In this document: in pieces, positions 53,174 to 61,464 of the stretch
How positions within the stretch are numbered: the first letter of the stretch is position 1
Layout of the letters: every line of letters begins with the position of its first letter
DNA from: G965220305 sp965220305
GTDB lineage: Bacteria > Chloroflexota > Dehalococcoidia > Lucifugimonadales > UBA3495
Length of the DNA stretch: 64,000 nt
Direction of reading: 5' to 3'
Assembly (NCBI GenBank): GCA_965220305.1
Contig: OZ244817.1
Location: 3,410,001-3,474,000 of the forward strand
The notes under the pieces: generated by a model
Told to the model about the DNA's origin: nothing
Databases searched by the model: none
The model's input: only the letters and a program-made list of their open reading frames with translations
Program-made: the position numbers and the translations under genes

Positions 53174-53686
53174 ATGGTACAACAAGCTGAGCTGAGCCCC
53201 GAGATTGTTCTGGAAGAAATGAAGAAAAATGGCGTCACCCATGTGGTGTGGCTGCCCGATAGCGAGACCAATTGGCTCTATCTGTTAATGACTGAAGAGC
53301 CGAGCATAACCCTCATTCCGGTCAGCCGGGAGGGTCAGGCCTTCTCCACCGCTGCCGGGCTGTCGGTGGGCGGGAAGAAGCCGGTGATCCTGATTCAAAA
53401 TACCGGAATGATGGAGTCCGGCGACTCGCTGCGCGGCTGGGGATTGGGCATGAACATTCCGGTGGTCATGATGGTGGGCTATCGCGGTTGGACCCGTCAC
53501 GGTGTGAACCAGGATACTGCGGCCACCTACACCGAGCGGTTCCTTAATGCCTTTGGCATACACTATTTCCTGGTGGAGAACAGCAGCGACGCCGAACGCA
53601 TTTCCCTGGCTTTCCAGGAAGCGGAGCGGGATAAGCGCCCAGTCGCCATTTTGGTGGGAGACGAGTACCACGGGTTCAACCGATAG
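53174..53686 (+). CDS. Sulfopyruvate-decarboxylase-like enzyme, alpha subunit (ThDP PYR domain)
   Basis: A 170-residue stand-alone PYR domain of a split ThDP enzyme: EEMKKNGVTHVVWLPDSETNWLYLL, IPVSREGQAFSTAAGLSVGG (cofactor Glu) and ILIQNTGMMESGDSLRGWGLGMNIPVVMMVGYRG, as in ComD and phosphonopyruvate-decarboxylase N-termini. With the next gene it would decarboxylate sulfopyruvate, phosphonopyruvate or a related 2-oxo acid. A consensus promoter lies upstream. GGTAGGAAGT precedes the ATG. The beta subunit follows after 99 bases. Confidence 0.85.
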   Translation: MVQQAELSPEIVLEEMKKNGVTHVVWLPDSETNWLYLLMTEEPSITLIPVSREGQAFSTAAGLSVGGKKPVILIQNTGMMESGDSLRGWGLGMNIPVVMMVGYRGWTRHGVNQDTAATYTERFLNAFGIHYFLVENSSDAERISLAFQEAERDKRPVAILVGDEYHGFNR

Positions 53687-53785
53687 CTACCTGTTAGGCA
53701 AACACTGGGTCTTGGCGGTTTGGCGAACTGTCCTCATAGGAAGGCGGCCCCATCCGCCGGGCCATTTCAGTCCAGGGAGAGTTAA

Positions 53786-54376
53786 ATGTTCCAGACAGCA
53801 GACATGCTCAAAATATTCCAGCAGTACCGGGGCAATGCCGTGGTGATCCCGGGTCGCGGTGGTCGTCACTGGGTGGACATCAGCGACAAACCGAGCCGGG
53901 ATGTGCCCCTGGGGGACCCGGCAATGGGCGGGCACGCCTCCTTTGCCTTCGGGTTAGCGGTTTCCCAGCCGGACGAAAAAGTGGTGGTGTTTGACTCCGA
54001 AGGCGACCTGTTGATGAACCTCGGCGCATTACCCACCATAGCCGAAATCGCTCCCTCCAACTTCTATCACTTCGTGCTGGACAATGAGTGCTACGCCACC
54101 ACCGGCGGGCAGCCGGTGCCGAACTCCAAGAATGTTGCCTATGATGTCATTGCCAAGGGGGCCGGTTACCCAACCACTTATGCCTTCGATAACCTGGAGG
54201 ATTTCACCAATAACATAGAAGAGATTCTCAGTACGCCGGGCCCCGTATTTGTCACCATGAAAGTAATCCCAGAGATTGAGAACGAGCCCATCGGCAACCG
54301 CCGGAGGTGGCAGACCCGGGCCAGGGAACAGATACTTCAGGACCTGAAGAACGAGATTGGCGTGGGAGACTCCTAG
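53786..54376 (+). CDS. Sulfopyruvate-decarboxylase-like enzyme, beta subunit (ThDP PP domain)
   Basis: A 196-residue PP domain: GDPAMGGHASFAFGLAVSQPDEKVVVFDSEGDLLMNLGALPTIAEIAPSNFYHFVLDNECYATTGGQP, where DSEGDLLM ... DNECYATTG is the magnesium/ThDP-binding GDx ... N motif. It pairs with the alpha subunit to build a complete active site. GGAGAGTTAA precedes the ATG. A clear terminator follows, so the two genes form a bicistronic unit. The substrate is uncertain: no other coenzyme M or taurine genes are present. Confidence 0.85.
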   Translation: MFQTADMLKIFQQYRGNAVVIPGRGGRHWVDISDKPSRDVPLGDPAMGGHASFAFGLAVSQPDEKVVVFDSEGDLLMNLGALPTIAEIAPSNFYHFVLDNECYATTGGQPVPNSKNVAYDVIAKGAGYPTTYAFDNLEDFTNNIEEILSTPGPVFVTMKVIPEIENEPIGNRRRWQTRAREQILQDLKNEIGVGDS

Positions 54377-54442
54377 CCTAGCGCCTCGCAACGCGAAGGG
54401 AATTCCTTCGGGACGTTTCCGGCTCCGTGGCGACATATTTGG

Positions 54443-54476
54443 GGCGCCTACCGTTACGGGTAAGGCGCCTCTTTTT
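54443..54476 (+). terminator. Rho-independent terminator of the alpha/beta decarboxylase unit
   Basis: GGCGCCTACC ... GGTAAGGCGCC stem with small loop (54443-54469), followed by TCTTTTTG. Confidence 0.85.
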
Positions 54477-54580
54477 GCGTCGTCCTTCATACTGTTAAAG
54501 CGTCCGCTCGGCCAATATCGACTTGGGCGGACGACGCATGTTATTATCCAACCGACTTGACAGCATATTAGGAGTGAGTA

Positions 54581-55426
54581 ATGGATATCGGTGTTAACAT
54601 GTCCATATCCAGTCAGTCCATCGACGTGGCGTTGATTGCCGAGAAGGCCGAGGCCCTGGGCTTCGAGTCCATGTGGCTGCCGGAGCACCCGGTAATGCCG
54701 GTGAATACCACCTCAAGGTACGCGGGCTCTGCGGACGGCTCTATTCCCCCCTATATGGCCGACATGGGCGACCCGTACATCGGACTGGCCCGGGCCTCGG
54801 CAGTCACCCAGAAGATCAAGCTGGGTACCGGCATATCGCTCATTCCGGAGCGCAATCCCTTGGTGCTGGCCAAAGAGATCGCCTCCCTGGACCTGTTTTC
54901 CGGCGGACGGTTCGTCCTGGGCATCGGCACGGGTTGGCTGCGGGAAGAGACGGAAATCATGGGAGGAGACTTCGACCATCGCTGGACCCAGGCCCGGGAG
55001 GCCATCCTGGTGATGAAGGAGCTGTGGACCAAGGAAGAAGCCGAGTTCCACGGCACCTACTACGACTTCCCGCTGGTCAAGTGTAATCCCAAGCCAGCCC
55101 AAAATCCCCATCCGCCGGTCTTGCTGGGGGGCAATGCCCGCAACGTTTTCCGGCGCGTGGTTGGTTGGGGTGATGGCTGGATGCCTACCAGCGGATCGCC
55201 GGACCAGATTCGGCAGGCCCGGGCTACCCTGGACGAACTGGCCGAAGCGGTGGGGCGGGACCCCAAGTCCATCAACATCACCGTGTTCGGGCAACCTGCC
55301 GACCGCGACGTAATCAAGGGGATGGAAGAGGCCGGAGCCGACCGCGTGATTGTCCGTCTGGCCAGTACTCAGGACGAGAGCGCGTTGACCGAACTTGAAC
55401 GCATGGCGGAGCAAGTCATAGCTTAG
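54581..55426 (+). CDS. LLM-class oxidoreductase, F420/FMN type
   Basis: A 281-residue luciferase-like oxidoreductase of the short TIGR03619-like class often assigned to F420: EKAEALGFESMWLPEHPVMP, KIKLGTGISLIPERNPLVLAKEIASLDLFSGGRFVLGIGTGWLREETEIMGGDF and PPVLLGGNARNVFRRVVGWGDGW. The cofactor cannot be decided by sequence alone. GGAGTGAGTA precedes ATG 54581. An inverted repeat CGTCCGC/GCGGACG at about 54501-54533 could be an operator. Confidence 0.88.
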   Translation: MDIGVNMSISSQSIDVALIAEKAEALGFESMWLPEHPVMPVNTTSRYAGSADGSIPPYMADMGDPYIGLARASAVTQKIKLGTGISLIPERNPLVLAKEIASLDLFSGGRFVLGIGTGWLREETEIMGGDFDHRWTQAREAILVMKELWTKEEAEFHGTYYDFPLVKCNPKPAQNPHPPVLLGGNARNVFRRVVGWGDGWMPTSGSPDQIRQARATLDELAEAVGRDPKSINITVFGQPADRDVIKGMEEAGADRVIVRLASTQDESALTELERMAEQVIA

Positions 55427-55600
55427 AGTTTAGCGCCGGCGCCGCCCGGGCGGCCCTGTTGGTCGGCTGGGTGAGTCCGACTTGGGGCCGGCAGACGGCG
55501 GTCATGTCCCAGGATATTGCGGCCCTTCGTTGGCGAGGCTATCATCAGGCTCGTTGTGAAGCGAAGGGCTGCTTTTCATTCTCGATGCCAGGAGGGTAAC

Positions 55601-57847
55601 TTGGTTGCTTCCTATTCCGTAATAGGCCAGTCCATAGTCCGACAAGAAGGCCCCGATAAAGTTTCCGGCCAGTCGATATACGCTGCCGACGTGCATCTAC
55701 CGGGAATGCTCTGGGGCAAGGTGCTGCGAAGTCCTTTCCCCCACGCCAGAATCGTGAGCATTGACACCTCCCGGGCCAAGCAGGTTCCCGGCGTTCATAC
55801 CGTAATTACCGGGCAAGATGTACCGGACCGCCGGGTGGGGCGACTATTGCGGGACTGCCCCGTGCTGGCGCGGGACCGGGTATTGTTCGTGGGTGAGAAG
55901 GTGGCTGCGGTGGCCGCCGAGACGCGGGAAGCCGCCGAAGAGGCGTTGCTGCTGATTGATGTGGAGTATGAGGAGCTTCCCGCAGTATTCGATCCACTGG
56001 AGGCCATGGGAGAGACGGCCCCAGTTCTGCATCCGGCAATGCTCTCCTACGACGGAATTCCCCAACCCCCTTCCCAGGTGAAGAACGTCTTCGCCCACAA
56101 CCACTGGACTAAGGGGGACATAGAGGAGGGGTTCCGGGAAGCGGACCTGGTATTCGAGCACACCTTCACCACCCAGTTGATGCACCAGACCTACATCGAG
56201 CCCCATGCTTGCGTAGTGGACATCGATCCCGACGGACGGGTGCAGGTTTGGGCCTGCAATAAGGGCCCCTTCATGCTGCGGCAACAGTTGTCCCTGGTGT
56301 GGGGCCTACCGGAAGACCGGATACGGGTCAACCCGTGCAACATCGGCGGCGACTTCGGCGGCAAGGGTTCCTTTATGGATGTTCCTCTCTGCTACTACCT
56401 CGCGCTACATTCGGGACGTCCGGTCAAGATGGTAATGGACTACATCCAGGAAATGCTGGCGGGTAATCCCCGTCACCCCGGCATCATCACGTTGAAGTCC
56501 GGGGTAACCCGGGACGGTCGCCTGGTGGCCCGCCAGGCCCAAACGGTGTTCAACAGCGGGGCTTATGGGGCCTTCAAGCCCCGGGTCTACCTGCGTGGGG
56601 CCGACCACAGCGGCGGTCCCTACCGAATCCCTCATGTGGAAATCGACAGCTACATGGTCTACACCAACAATATCCCCTGCGGGCACATGCGGGCCCCCGC
56701 CAAGCCGCAGGTAGCCTTTGCGGTAGAGTCCCACATGGACATGATTGCCCAAGAGTTAGGGATTGACCCCTATCAGTTCCGGCTAATGAACGTACTCCGT
56801 GATGGCGACGCGTCGCCCGTGGGTGAACGCTGGCAGGACATTCGTGCCGAGGAGACGCTGCGGCGCGCCGCCGAAGCCGCCGATTGGGACAGACCCAAGG
56901 ACAAACCCAATTTGGGAAGGGGTATGTCCATATCCGACCAACCCCCGGGGTCGGGGGACTCTTCAGCCACCGTAAGAATGGGCGGCGATGGCCGGGCGGT
57001 GTTGCTCATGTCCCTGTGGGACACTGGCACTGGGGCCCATACCATACTGCGGCAGGTGGTTGCCGAAGCCTTGACCCTGCCGGTAGATGAAGTGGAAATA
57101 GAAATCCAGGATACCGACGCGGTGACCTTCGAGTCCGGTCCCGGGGGCAGCCGGGTAACCTATACGGCCGGTCATTCGGTACTTGGGGCCTCCAACGACT
57201 TGCGGGACAAGCTGGGCGGACTGGCTGCCGAATATTTGGGCAGTTCCACCGATTTGATGGTGTTGCAGCAGGGCCGATTCTCCGATTCCACCGACGCAAA
57301 CAAGACCATGACGGTGGCTGACGTGGCCGCCAGGGCTGTCGCGTCCGGGCTGGCGCCGCTGGAGGGCAGCATGTCCTTTACGTCGCCCCCCTCGGAGTTC
57401 ACCTCCTACTGTACCCAGGTGGCCGAGGTGGAGGTGGACCGGGAGACCGGACAGGTGCGGGTTAACAAGATAATAACGGCCCACGACGTGGGAACGGTAA
57501 TCAATCCGGTAACCCACCAGGGGCAGATTGAAGGGGGAGTAATCCAGGGTTTGGGTTACGCCGTGATGGAGGAGATGCAAACGGAGGAGGGTCGAGTCTC
57601 CAACGTGGGGCTGGGCGACTACAAAATCCCCACCATCAAGGATGTGCCCGAACTGGTGACCGTGCTGTTGGAGCCTTCCGCAGGCCCCGCTCCCTTTGAC
57701 GGCAAGGGCATCGGAGAAAGCAGCAACACTCCCGTGGCCGGGGCTGTCGCCAACGCCGTCTTCGACGCAGTGGGCGTCCGCATCATGGACTTGCCGGTCA
57801 CTGCCGAGAAAGTCCGCAAGGCGCTGCAGTCCAAAGAAGGGGGATAA
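55601..57847 (+). CDS. Xanthine dehydrogenase-family molybdenum-binding subunit
   Basis: The 748-residue large subunit of a molybdenum hydroxylase: N-terminal hammerhead domain (GQSIYAADVHLPGMLWGKVLRSPFPHARI), then the Mo-cofactor domain with QTYIEPHACVVDID, NIGGDFGGKGSFMD, MRAPAKPQVAFAVES and the C-terminal GIGESSNTPVAGAVANAV containing the catalytic Glu. It hydroxylates an aldehyde or N-heterocycle. No 2Fe-2S or FAD subunit genes are adjacent, although the family needs them. The start is TTG 55601 with AGGAGGGTAAC; an earlier start at 55517 is unsupported. Confidence 0.92.
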   Translation: MVASYSVIGQSIVRQEGPDKVSGQSIYAADVHLPGMLWGKVLRSPFPHARIVSIDTSRAKQVPGVHTVITGQDVPDRRVGRLLRDCPVLARDRVLFVGEKVAAVAAETREAAEEALLLIDVEYEELPAVFDPLEAMGETAPVLHPAMLSYDGIPQPPSQVKNVFAHNHWTKGDIEEGFREADLVFEHTFTTQLMHQTYIEPHACVVDIDPDGRVQVWACNKGPFMLRQQLSLVWGLPEDRIRVNPCNIGGDFGGKGSFMDVPLCYYLALHSGRPVKMVMDYIQEMLAGNPRHPGIITLKSGVTRDGRLVARQAQTVFNSGAYGAFKPRVYLRGADHSGGPYRIPHVEIDSYMVYTNNIPCGHMRAPAKPQVAFAVESHMDMIAQELGIDPYQFRLMNVLRDGDASPVGERWQDIRAEETLRRAAEAADWDRPKDKPNLGRGMSISDQPPGSGDSSATVRMGGDGRAVLLMSLWDTGTGAHTILRQVVAEALTLPVDEVEIEIQDTDAVTFESGPGGSRVTYTAGHSVLGASNDLRDKLGGLAAEYLGSSTDLMVLQQGRFSDSTDANKTMTVADVAARAVASGLAPLEGSMSFTSPPSEFTSYCTQVAEVEVDRETGQVRVNKIITAHDVGTVINPVTHQGQIEGGVIQGLGYAVMEEMQTEEGRVSNVGLGDYKIPTIKDVPELVTVLLEPSAGPAPFDGKGIGESSNTPVAGAVANAVFDAVGVRIMDLPVTAEKVRKALQSKEGG

Positions 57848-57906
57848 AACTGGTTACTACATTCTGGTAATAGCTGGTACCAATAGGACGCTGAAAGGAC
57901 AGAGCA

Positions 57907-58158
57907 ATGGCAACATCAGAGGGACGAGTTAGCCGGCTTGAAGGGGCTTTAGAGCAATTCGCCGACCGGATAAACACCCTGGCAACCAGGGATGAACTGC
58001 AGGGAACTAGGGAAGAGTTGCGTGCCGAGATAAGGGCGTCCACCAAGGAGTCCGAATTACGGGTAATCAAGTGGATGGTCGGATTGATGATTGCCCAGGC
58101 AGGCTGGATGATTGCTTTGGCCGGGATAGCTGTTGCCCTGCTGAAGCTACTGCCCTAG
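57907..58158 (+). CDS. Small coiled-coil protein with C-terminal membrane segment
   Basis: 83 residues: charged heptad-like helix (RVSRLEGALEQFADRINTLATRDEL ... ELRAEIRAS), then one hydrophobic span (about 57-81) ending in LLKLLP. Same layout as 17876-18100 but not closely similar in sequence. GGACAGAGCA precedes the ATG. It follows the molybdenum subunit by 59 bases. Function unknown. Confidence 0.55.
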   Translation: MATSEGRVSRLEGALEQFADRINTLATRDELQGTREELRAEIRASTKESELRVIKWMVGLMIAQAGWMIALAGIAVALLKLLP

Positions 58159-58366
58159 CTTCTAGGATAGGACGATGGCGGCCCCAGGTTACTTTTTCTG
58201 AACCCTCAGTTTCCAGTTTGTTTGGTCCAGAGGCTGACGCTCCACCAGCTTTAAGTGTGATGAGTGTCATCCCGTAGGCAAACTCCGCACTGTCTCTAAC
58301 CTTTCGCCTCAATTAGGAAGATGCAAGCTTCAGCCTAATACCCCCTTCCAATGTTTCTAGCCATAG

Positions 58367-58397
58367 AATAAGGGCGGGCTTCAAGCCCGCCCTTATT
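58367..58397. terminator. Bidirectional terminator
   Basis: Arms AATAAGGGCGGGCTT (58367-58381) and AAGCCCGCCCTTATT (58383-58397) are perfect complements. The A- and T-rich outer ends make it a terminator for both the plus-strand gene at 57907 and the minus-strand gene at 58429. Confidence 0.9.
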
Positions 58398-58428
58398 TGC
58401 TTCTGCGAAAGAATTCGCCTGCCGGTGA

Positions 58429-58941
58429 TTAAATTAGACTCTTGTACGTATTCTCACCAAGGTTGAAGACGCCGATGTTAGGGTTGTTATCTTTGTCTAG
58501 GCGCACCGCCAGAACGGTTTTGCCCTTTCCGTACAATGCCAGAGCAGTACCGTTATCCCCTATACTCACCGACAGTATGTCGCTGCTGTCCTTTCCGTAC
58601 AATGTCAGATCAGGACCGTTCTCATTTAAGTTCATAAGCAGGTTGGGCACATTTCCTTCTCGCTGAAAACTCAGCCCAGAATTACCATCCTTGTCTAGCC
58701 TCAACGATATGGCAGAGTCTTCCTTGCCCATAAGTTTTATGTTAGAAGTACCATCCTCCGCTAGCCACAATATCATCTTGGCAGAGCCTTCTTTGTCAAG
58801 AAGGGCCATAAAAGGCATTTCCTCCGATTCATCGTGCGAGACAAAACCCAGCGCAGCGCGGGGATTGCCGTCGTCATCCACCAGTTCAAACCTTTTAGCC
58901 CGGACTACATCGGGAATGTGTTCGCCATTTTCCATAGTCAT
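58429..58941 (-). CDS. Repeat protein of beta-strand type, unknown function
   Basis: The 170-residue protein starts with VVRAKRFELVDDDGNPRAALGF, a pattern seen at the head of several uncharacterised bacterial beta-repeat proteins. It continues with about five repeats of roughly 22-26 residues, each with a KxxS/T-x-xLxLxxDGN-like core (SAKMILWLAEDGTSNIKLMG, SAISLRLDKDGNSGLSFQ, LTLYGKDSSDILSVSIGDNG, LALYGKGKTVLAVRLDKDNN). It has no signal peptide. GCGCTT and AGGAGG precede ATG 58941. It probably forms a beta-helix or beta-solenoid (inference). Confidence 0.7.
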   Translation of the reverse strand: MTMENGEHIPDVVRAKRFELVDDDGNPRAALGFVSHDESEEMPFMALLDKEGSAKMILWLAEDGTSNIKLMGKEDSAISLRLDKDGNSGLSFQREGNVPNLLMNLNENGPDLTLYGKDSSDILSVSIGDNGTALALYGKGKTVLAVRLDKDNNPNIGVFNLGENTYKSLI

Positions 58942-59091
58942 AAGCGCCTCCTGTTATTCCTCTAGCTGTAGGGTATCAGTCATGCCCAAGGGCGGTCCTA
59001 TCGTATGCGGGCAACTGGGTGTCCTGGCATACTGAGTGTTTCCGGTCCGTGATATGATAGCTTCGGTTAGGCAAATCTGGGAGCAAATCAC

Positions 59092-59478
59092 ATGCTGGAA
59101 ACAGACGACCAGGCAAGCTCCATCTTCTCCGACGCCCGGACACTCTATGCCGATGCCCTGGAGATGCTGGAGGCGGAAAAGCTCCGCAACGCCGCCGAGA
59201 AGGCATGGGGGGCCACCAAGCGGGCCACCGACGCCTTGATACTGGCCCGCATCGGTGAATCACCCCGTACCTCGGGTAGGACTAGCCGTCGCATCTTTGA
59301 ACTGGCCCGGCGAGACCGGGGCCTTACGGACCTGCTGAAAGACTATGACCACCGACAACGCCGCCTGCACGGTAAGTGCTTTTATGATGGCGACTGTGAA
59401 CCGGCGGATGGAATAACTAGTTTGATTCGTGAAACATCAGATTATATCCAGAACGCTGAGAAACTGGCCGGAAAGTAG
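59092..59478 (+). CDS. HEPN/PaREP1-like protein
   Basis: A 128-residue all-helical protein: ARTLYADALEMLEAEKLRNAAEKAWGATKRATDALILARIG, then RRQRRLHGKCFYDGD near the C-terminus, which resembles the conserved His/Phe-Tyr end of PaREP1/HEPN domains. HEPN proteins are often RNases or partners of MNT nucleotidyltransferases; no MNT gene lies next to it. A GGGAGCAAATCAC site precedes ATG 59092. It is a single gene, and its role is unknown. Confidence 0.6.
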   Translation: MLETDDQASSIFSDARTLYADALEMLEAEKLRNAAEKAWGATKRATDALILARIGESPRTSGRTSRRIFELARRDRGLTDLLKDYDHRQRRLHGKCFYDGDCEPADGITSLIRETSDYIQNAEKLAGK

Positions 59479-59588
59479 CCGCCGAGCCGCGCGAAAATAA
59501 TTATCACAAATCAACAGAAGGGGGAGATGCCAGGTCTCACCCTTCCTAAATTGCACCGAAACCTGGAAAGTGTCAGATCACTTATCAG

Positions 59589-60779
59589 TTAGTCGGCGGG
59601 TACTTGGGCTTCTACCCGGCCCTTGAAGGAGGGCATGACCTCCTTGGCGAAGGTCTGTAGCTGTTCCAGAATGACGCTTTGGGGAGTGCCCACCGGCTGC
59701 CCCACGCTGACCCGCACCAGCCCGGGATAGCGCTCCTCCACGTTTTTGAGGCTGGCGATTATCTCTTCCGGGGGGCCGCAGAGGAAGGAACCGGCCTTCA
59801 CTGCATCTTCCAACGTTGGGAGCCCGGCGTTGGGCGCCAACTTCGGATCGCTGATGTCCTTAATCTGCTGCTCGCTCAGGCCGCGGGTCAGCCGCAGGGG
59901 CCCAAACATTTTCAAGTTCTCTTCGTAGTAGCCGCTGGCTTCTTTGATAGCCTTTTCGCGGGTCTCCGAGATGTAGAACTGGAAGCCGACACTCAGGTCC
60001 TCGCCCGGCTGGGGGTCGACGCGACCCGCGCGAATGAGGGCGTCCCGATAGCTCGACATAATGTCGTCCATGGCCCCGCCTTCGGCCACGCCGCCGCCGA
60101 TGATACCCTTTATTCCGTGACTGGCCATGAAGTCCAGGGCCCGCTGGGTGCCTCCCTGTATGGGCTGCCAGCACTCCACCGGACGGTTCACGGGGCGCGG
60201 GACCAGGGTTATTTCCTTCAAATCGTATCCCCGGTAGGGGACATTCGGCGGAATGTCGAAGTACTTGCCGTGGTGGGAGAAGGACCGCTCATTGAACGCC
60301 TTGAAGATAACCTCCACCTGCTCTTCAAAAAGCTCGCGGTTGGCCGGCTGGTCCAGCAGCGGAGAGCCGAAGGTCTCCACCTCCCTGGTGTGGTAGCCCC
60401 TGCCAACACCGAAAATCATCCTCCCCTTGGTGAGAATGTCGGCGGTGGCGAAATCTTCCGCCAGGCGTAGGGGATGCCACATGGGAGCGATGTTGAAGGC
60501 GCATCCAATGTTGATGTTCTGGGTCAGGTGGGCCAGGTGTACTCCCAGTAGCATGATGTTGGGGATGCACTCGTAGCCTTCCGGCTGGAAGTGGTGCTCG
60601 GCCATCCAGAAAGTGTCGTACCCCGTCCGGTCCATAAGCTGGGCGATGGCTACGGTCTTGTCGAACACGCTAGCCAGGTGTTCATCGGAGAAGGAGCGGT
60701 CGTTGACCGCGGTCCCGGCGTACCCTACGTTGTCCATGTCCACGTGGCCGGCGTAAAGGCTATCGAATTTAGTTATCAT
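59589..60779 (-). CDS. LLM-class flavin-dependent oxidoreductase, paralog
   Basis: A 396-residue LLM monooxygenase very similar to 14562-15749: YDTFWMAEHHFQPEGYECIPNIML, MWHPLRLAEDFATADILTKGR, FGVGRGYHTREVE, RPVECWQPIQGGTQRALDFM. Most residues of the N-terminal 230 are identical; differences increase in the C-terminal half, suggesting a change in substrate or partner contacts. A strong promoter lies at 60820-60847. GAGGAGGTAAGGT precedes ATG 60779. Confidence 0.92.
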   Translation of the reverse strand: MITKFDSLYAGHVDMDNVGYAGTAVNDRSFSDEHLASVFDKTVAIAQLMDRTGYDTFWMAEHHFQPEGYECIPNIMLLGVHLAHLTQNINIGCAFNIAPMWHPLRLAEDFATADILTKGRMIFGVGRGYHTREVETFGSPLLDQPANRELFEEQVEVIFKAFNERSFSHHGKYFDIPPNVPYRGYDLKEITLVPRPVNRPVECWQPIQGGTQRALDFMASHGIKGIIGGGVAEGGAMDDIMSSYRDALIRAGRVDPQPGEDLSVGFQFYISETREKAIKEASGYYEENLKMFGPLRLTRGLSEQQIKDISDPKLAPNAGLPTLEDAVKAGSFLCGPPEEIIASLKNVEERYPGLVRVSVGQPVGTPQSVILEQLQTFAKEVMPSFKGRVEAQVPAD

Positions 60780-60819
60780 ACCTTACCTCCTCAAGGAATT
60801 TGGCCTAGCATCAGCTTTT

Positions 60820-60847
60820 ATTGTAGGGCAGTAGGTTTGTCTGTCAA
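60820..60847 (-). promoter_or_regulatory. Consensus promoter of the LLM paralog
   Basis: On the minus strand, TTGACA (60842-60847), a 16-base spacer and TACAAT (60820-60825), 41 bases before the start codon. Confidence 0.8.
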
Positions 60848-60883
60848 CTTGGGTAACTGGGAACTGCGGACAATATCCCCTGC

Positions 60884-60911
60884 TTTCCATACTGAACTAT
60901 TAGAGTATAAT
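60884..60911 (+). promoter_or_regulatory. Possible divergent promoter of the membrane-protein gene
   Basis: A perfect -10 TATAAT (60906-60911) with a weak -35 TTTCCA (60884-60889) 16 bases earlier, pointing to the plus-strand gene at 60981. Confidence 0.5.
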
Positions 60912-60980
60912 TCAAACCAGTCTAGTTCTGACTTAGGAGGTTGTCCTGTCCGATGAGCTCGTGAGCCTGTCGGTTTTGCC

Positions 60981-61436
60981 ATGATGTACGGTAATATGAA
61001 CGTTGATGGAATATATGCTTATCTTGTGCCCTTGGCGCGATCACTGGCCGGGTTTGTCATGGCGCTGTTCTTTGGAATTCTGGGCGGCTGGGGCGCAGTC
61101 ATCTTCAACGCCATGCTGGGATACCCCTGGTCCGCCGAGTTCCACCTTAATATCTACATAATTGGTATCGGAATCGGCGCGGGAATCGGCGCCTACCTGG
61201 GCTGGGTCAACATGAATATTCGCCGTCCCCTGGTCGTCGGCACTGTGGTACTGGTGTTGGCGGCGGGCGTGGCTGGCGCCTACCTGGGCTTGGAGTACGG
61301 ACAGATTGCCGATCCCAGCTATCTGGGCCGCCGGTACACGATTGAGAACATGTTGCATTGGATCGCGCCGGTGACGGCAATCATTGCCTCCACCATTTTG
61401 GGTATGGGCACCCAAATGTGGGGGCCGGGCCGGTAG
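60981..61436 (+). CDS. Four-span membrane protein, unknown
   Basis: 151 residues with four hydrophobic spans (about 13-40, 55-79, 84-104, 126-146). Glycine-rich spans (GIGIGAGIGAYLGW, LVLAAGVAGAYLGL) suggest tight helix packing. No family recognised. Start ATG 60981 has no good site; an AGGAGG lies at 60936 before a tiny ORF (ATG AGC TCG TGA at 60952), so leader translation may matter. Divergent from the LLM paralog. Confidence 0.6.
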   Translation: MMYGNMNVDGIYAYLVPLARSLAGFVMALFFGILGGWGAVIFNAMLGYPWSAEFHLNIYIIGIGIGAGIGAYLGWVNMNIRRPLVVGTVVLVLAAGVAGAYLGLEYGQIADPSYLGRRYTIENMLHWIAPVTAIIASTILGMGTQMWGPGR

Positions 61437-61464
61437 CCCGGTAGTCCAGCCAACGGGGCGCTGG

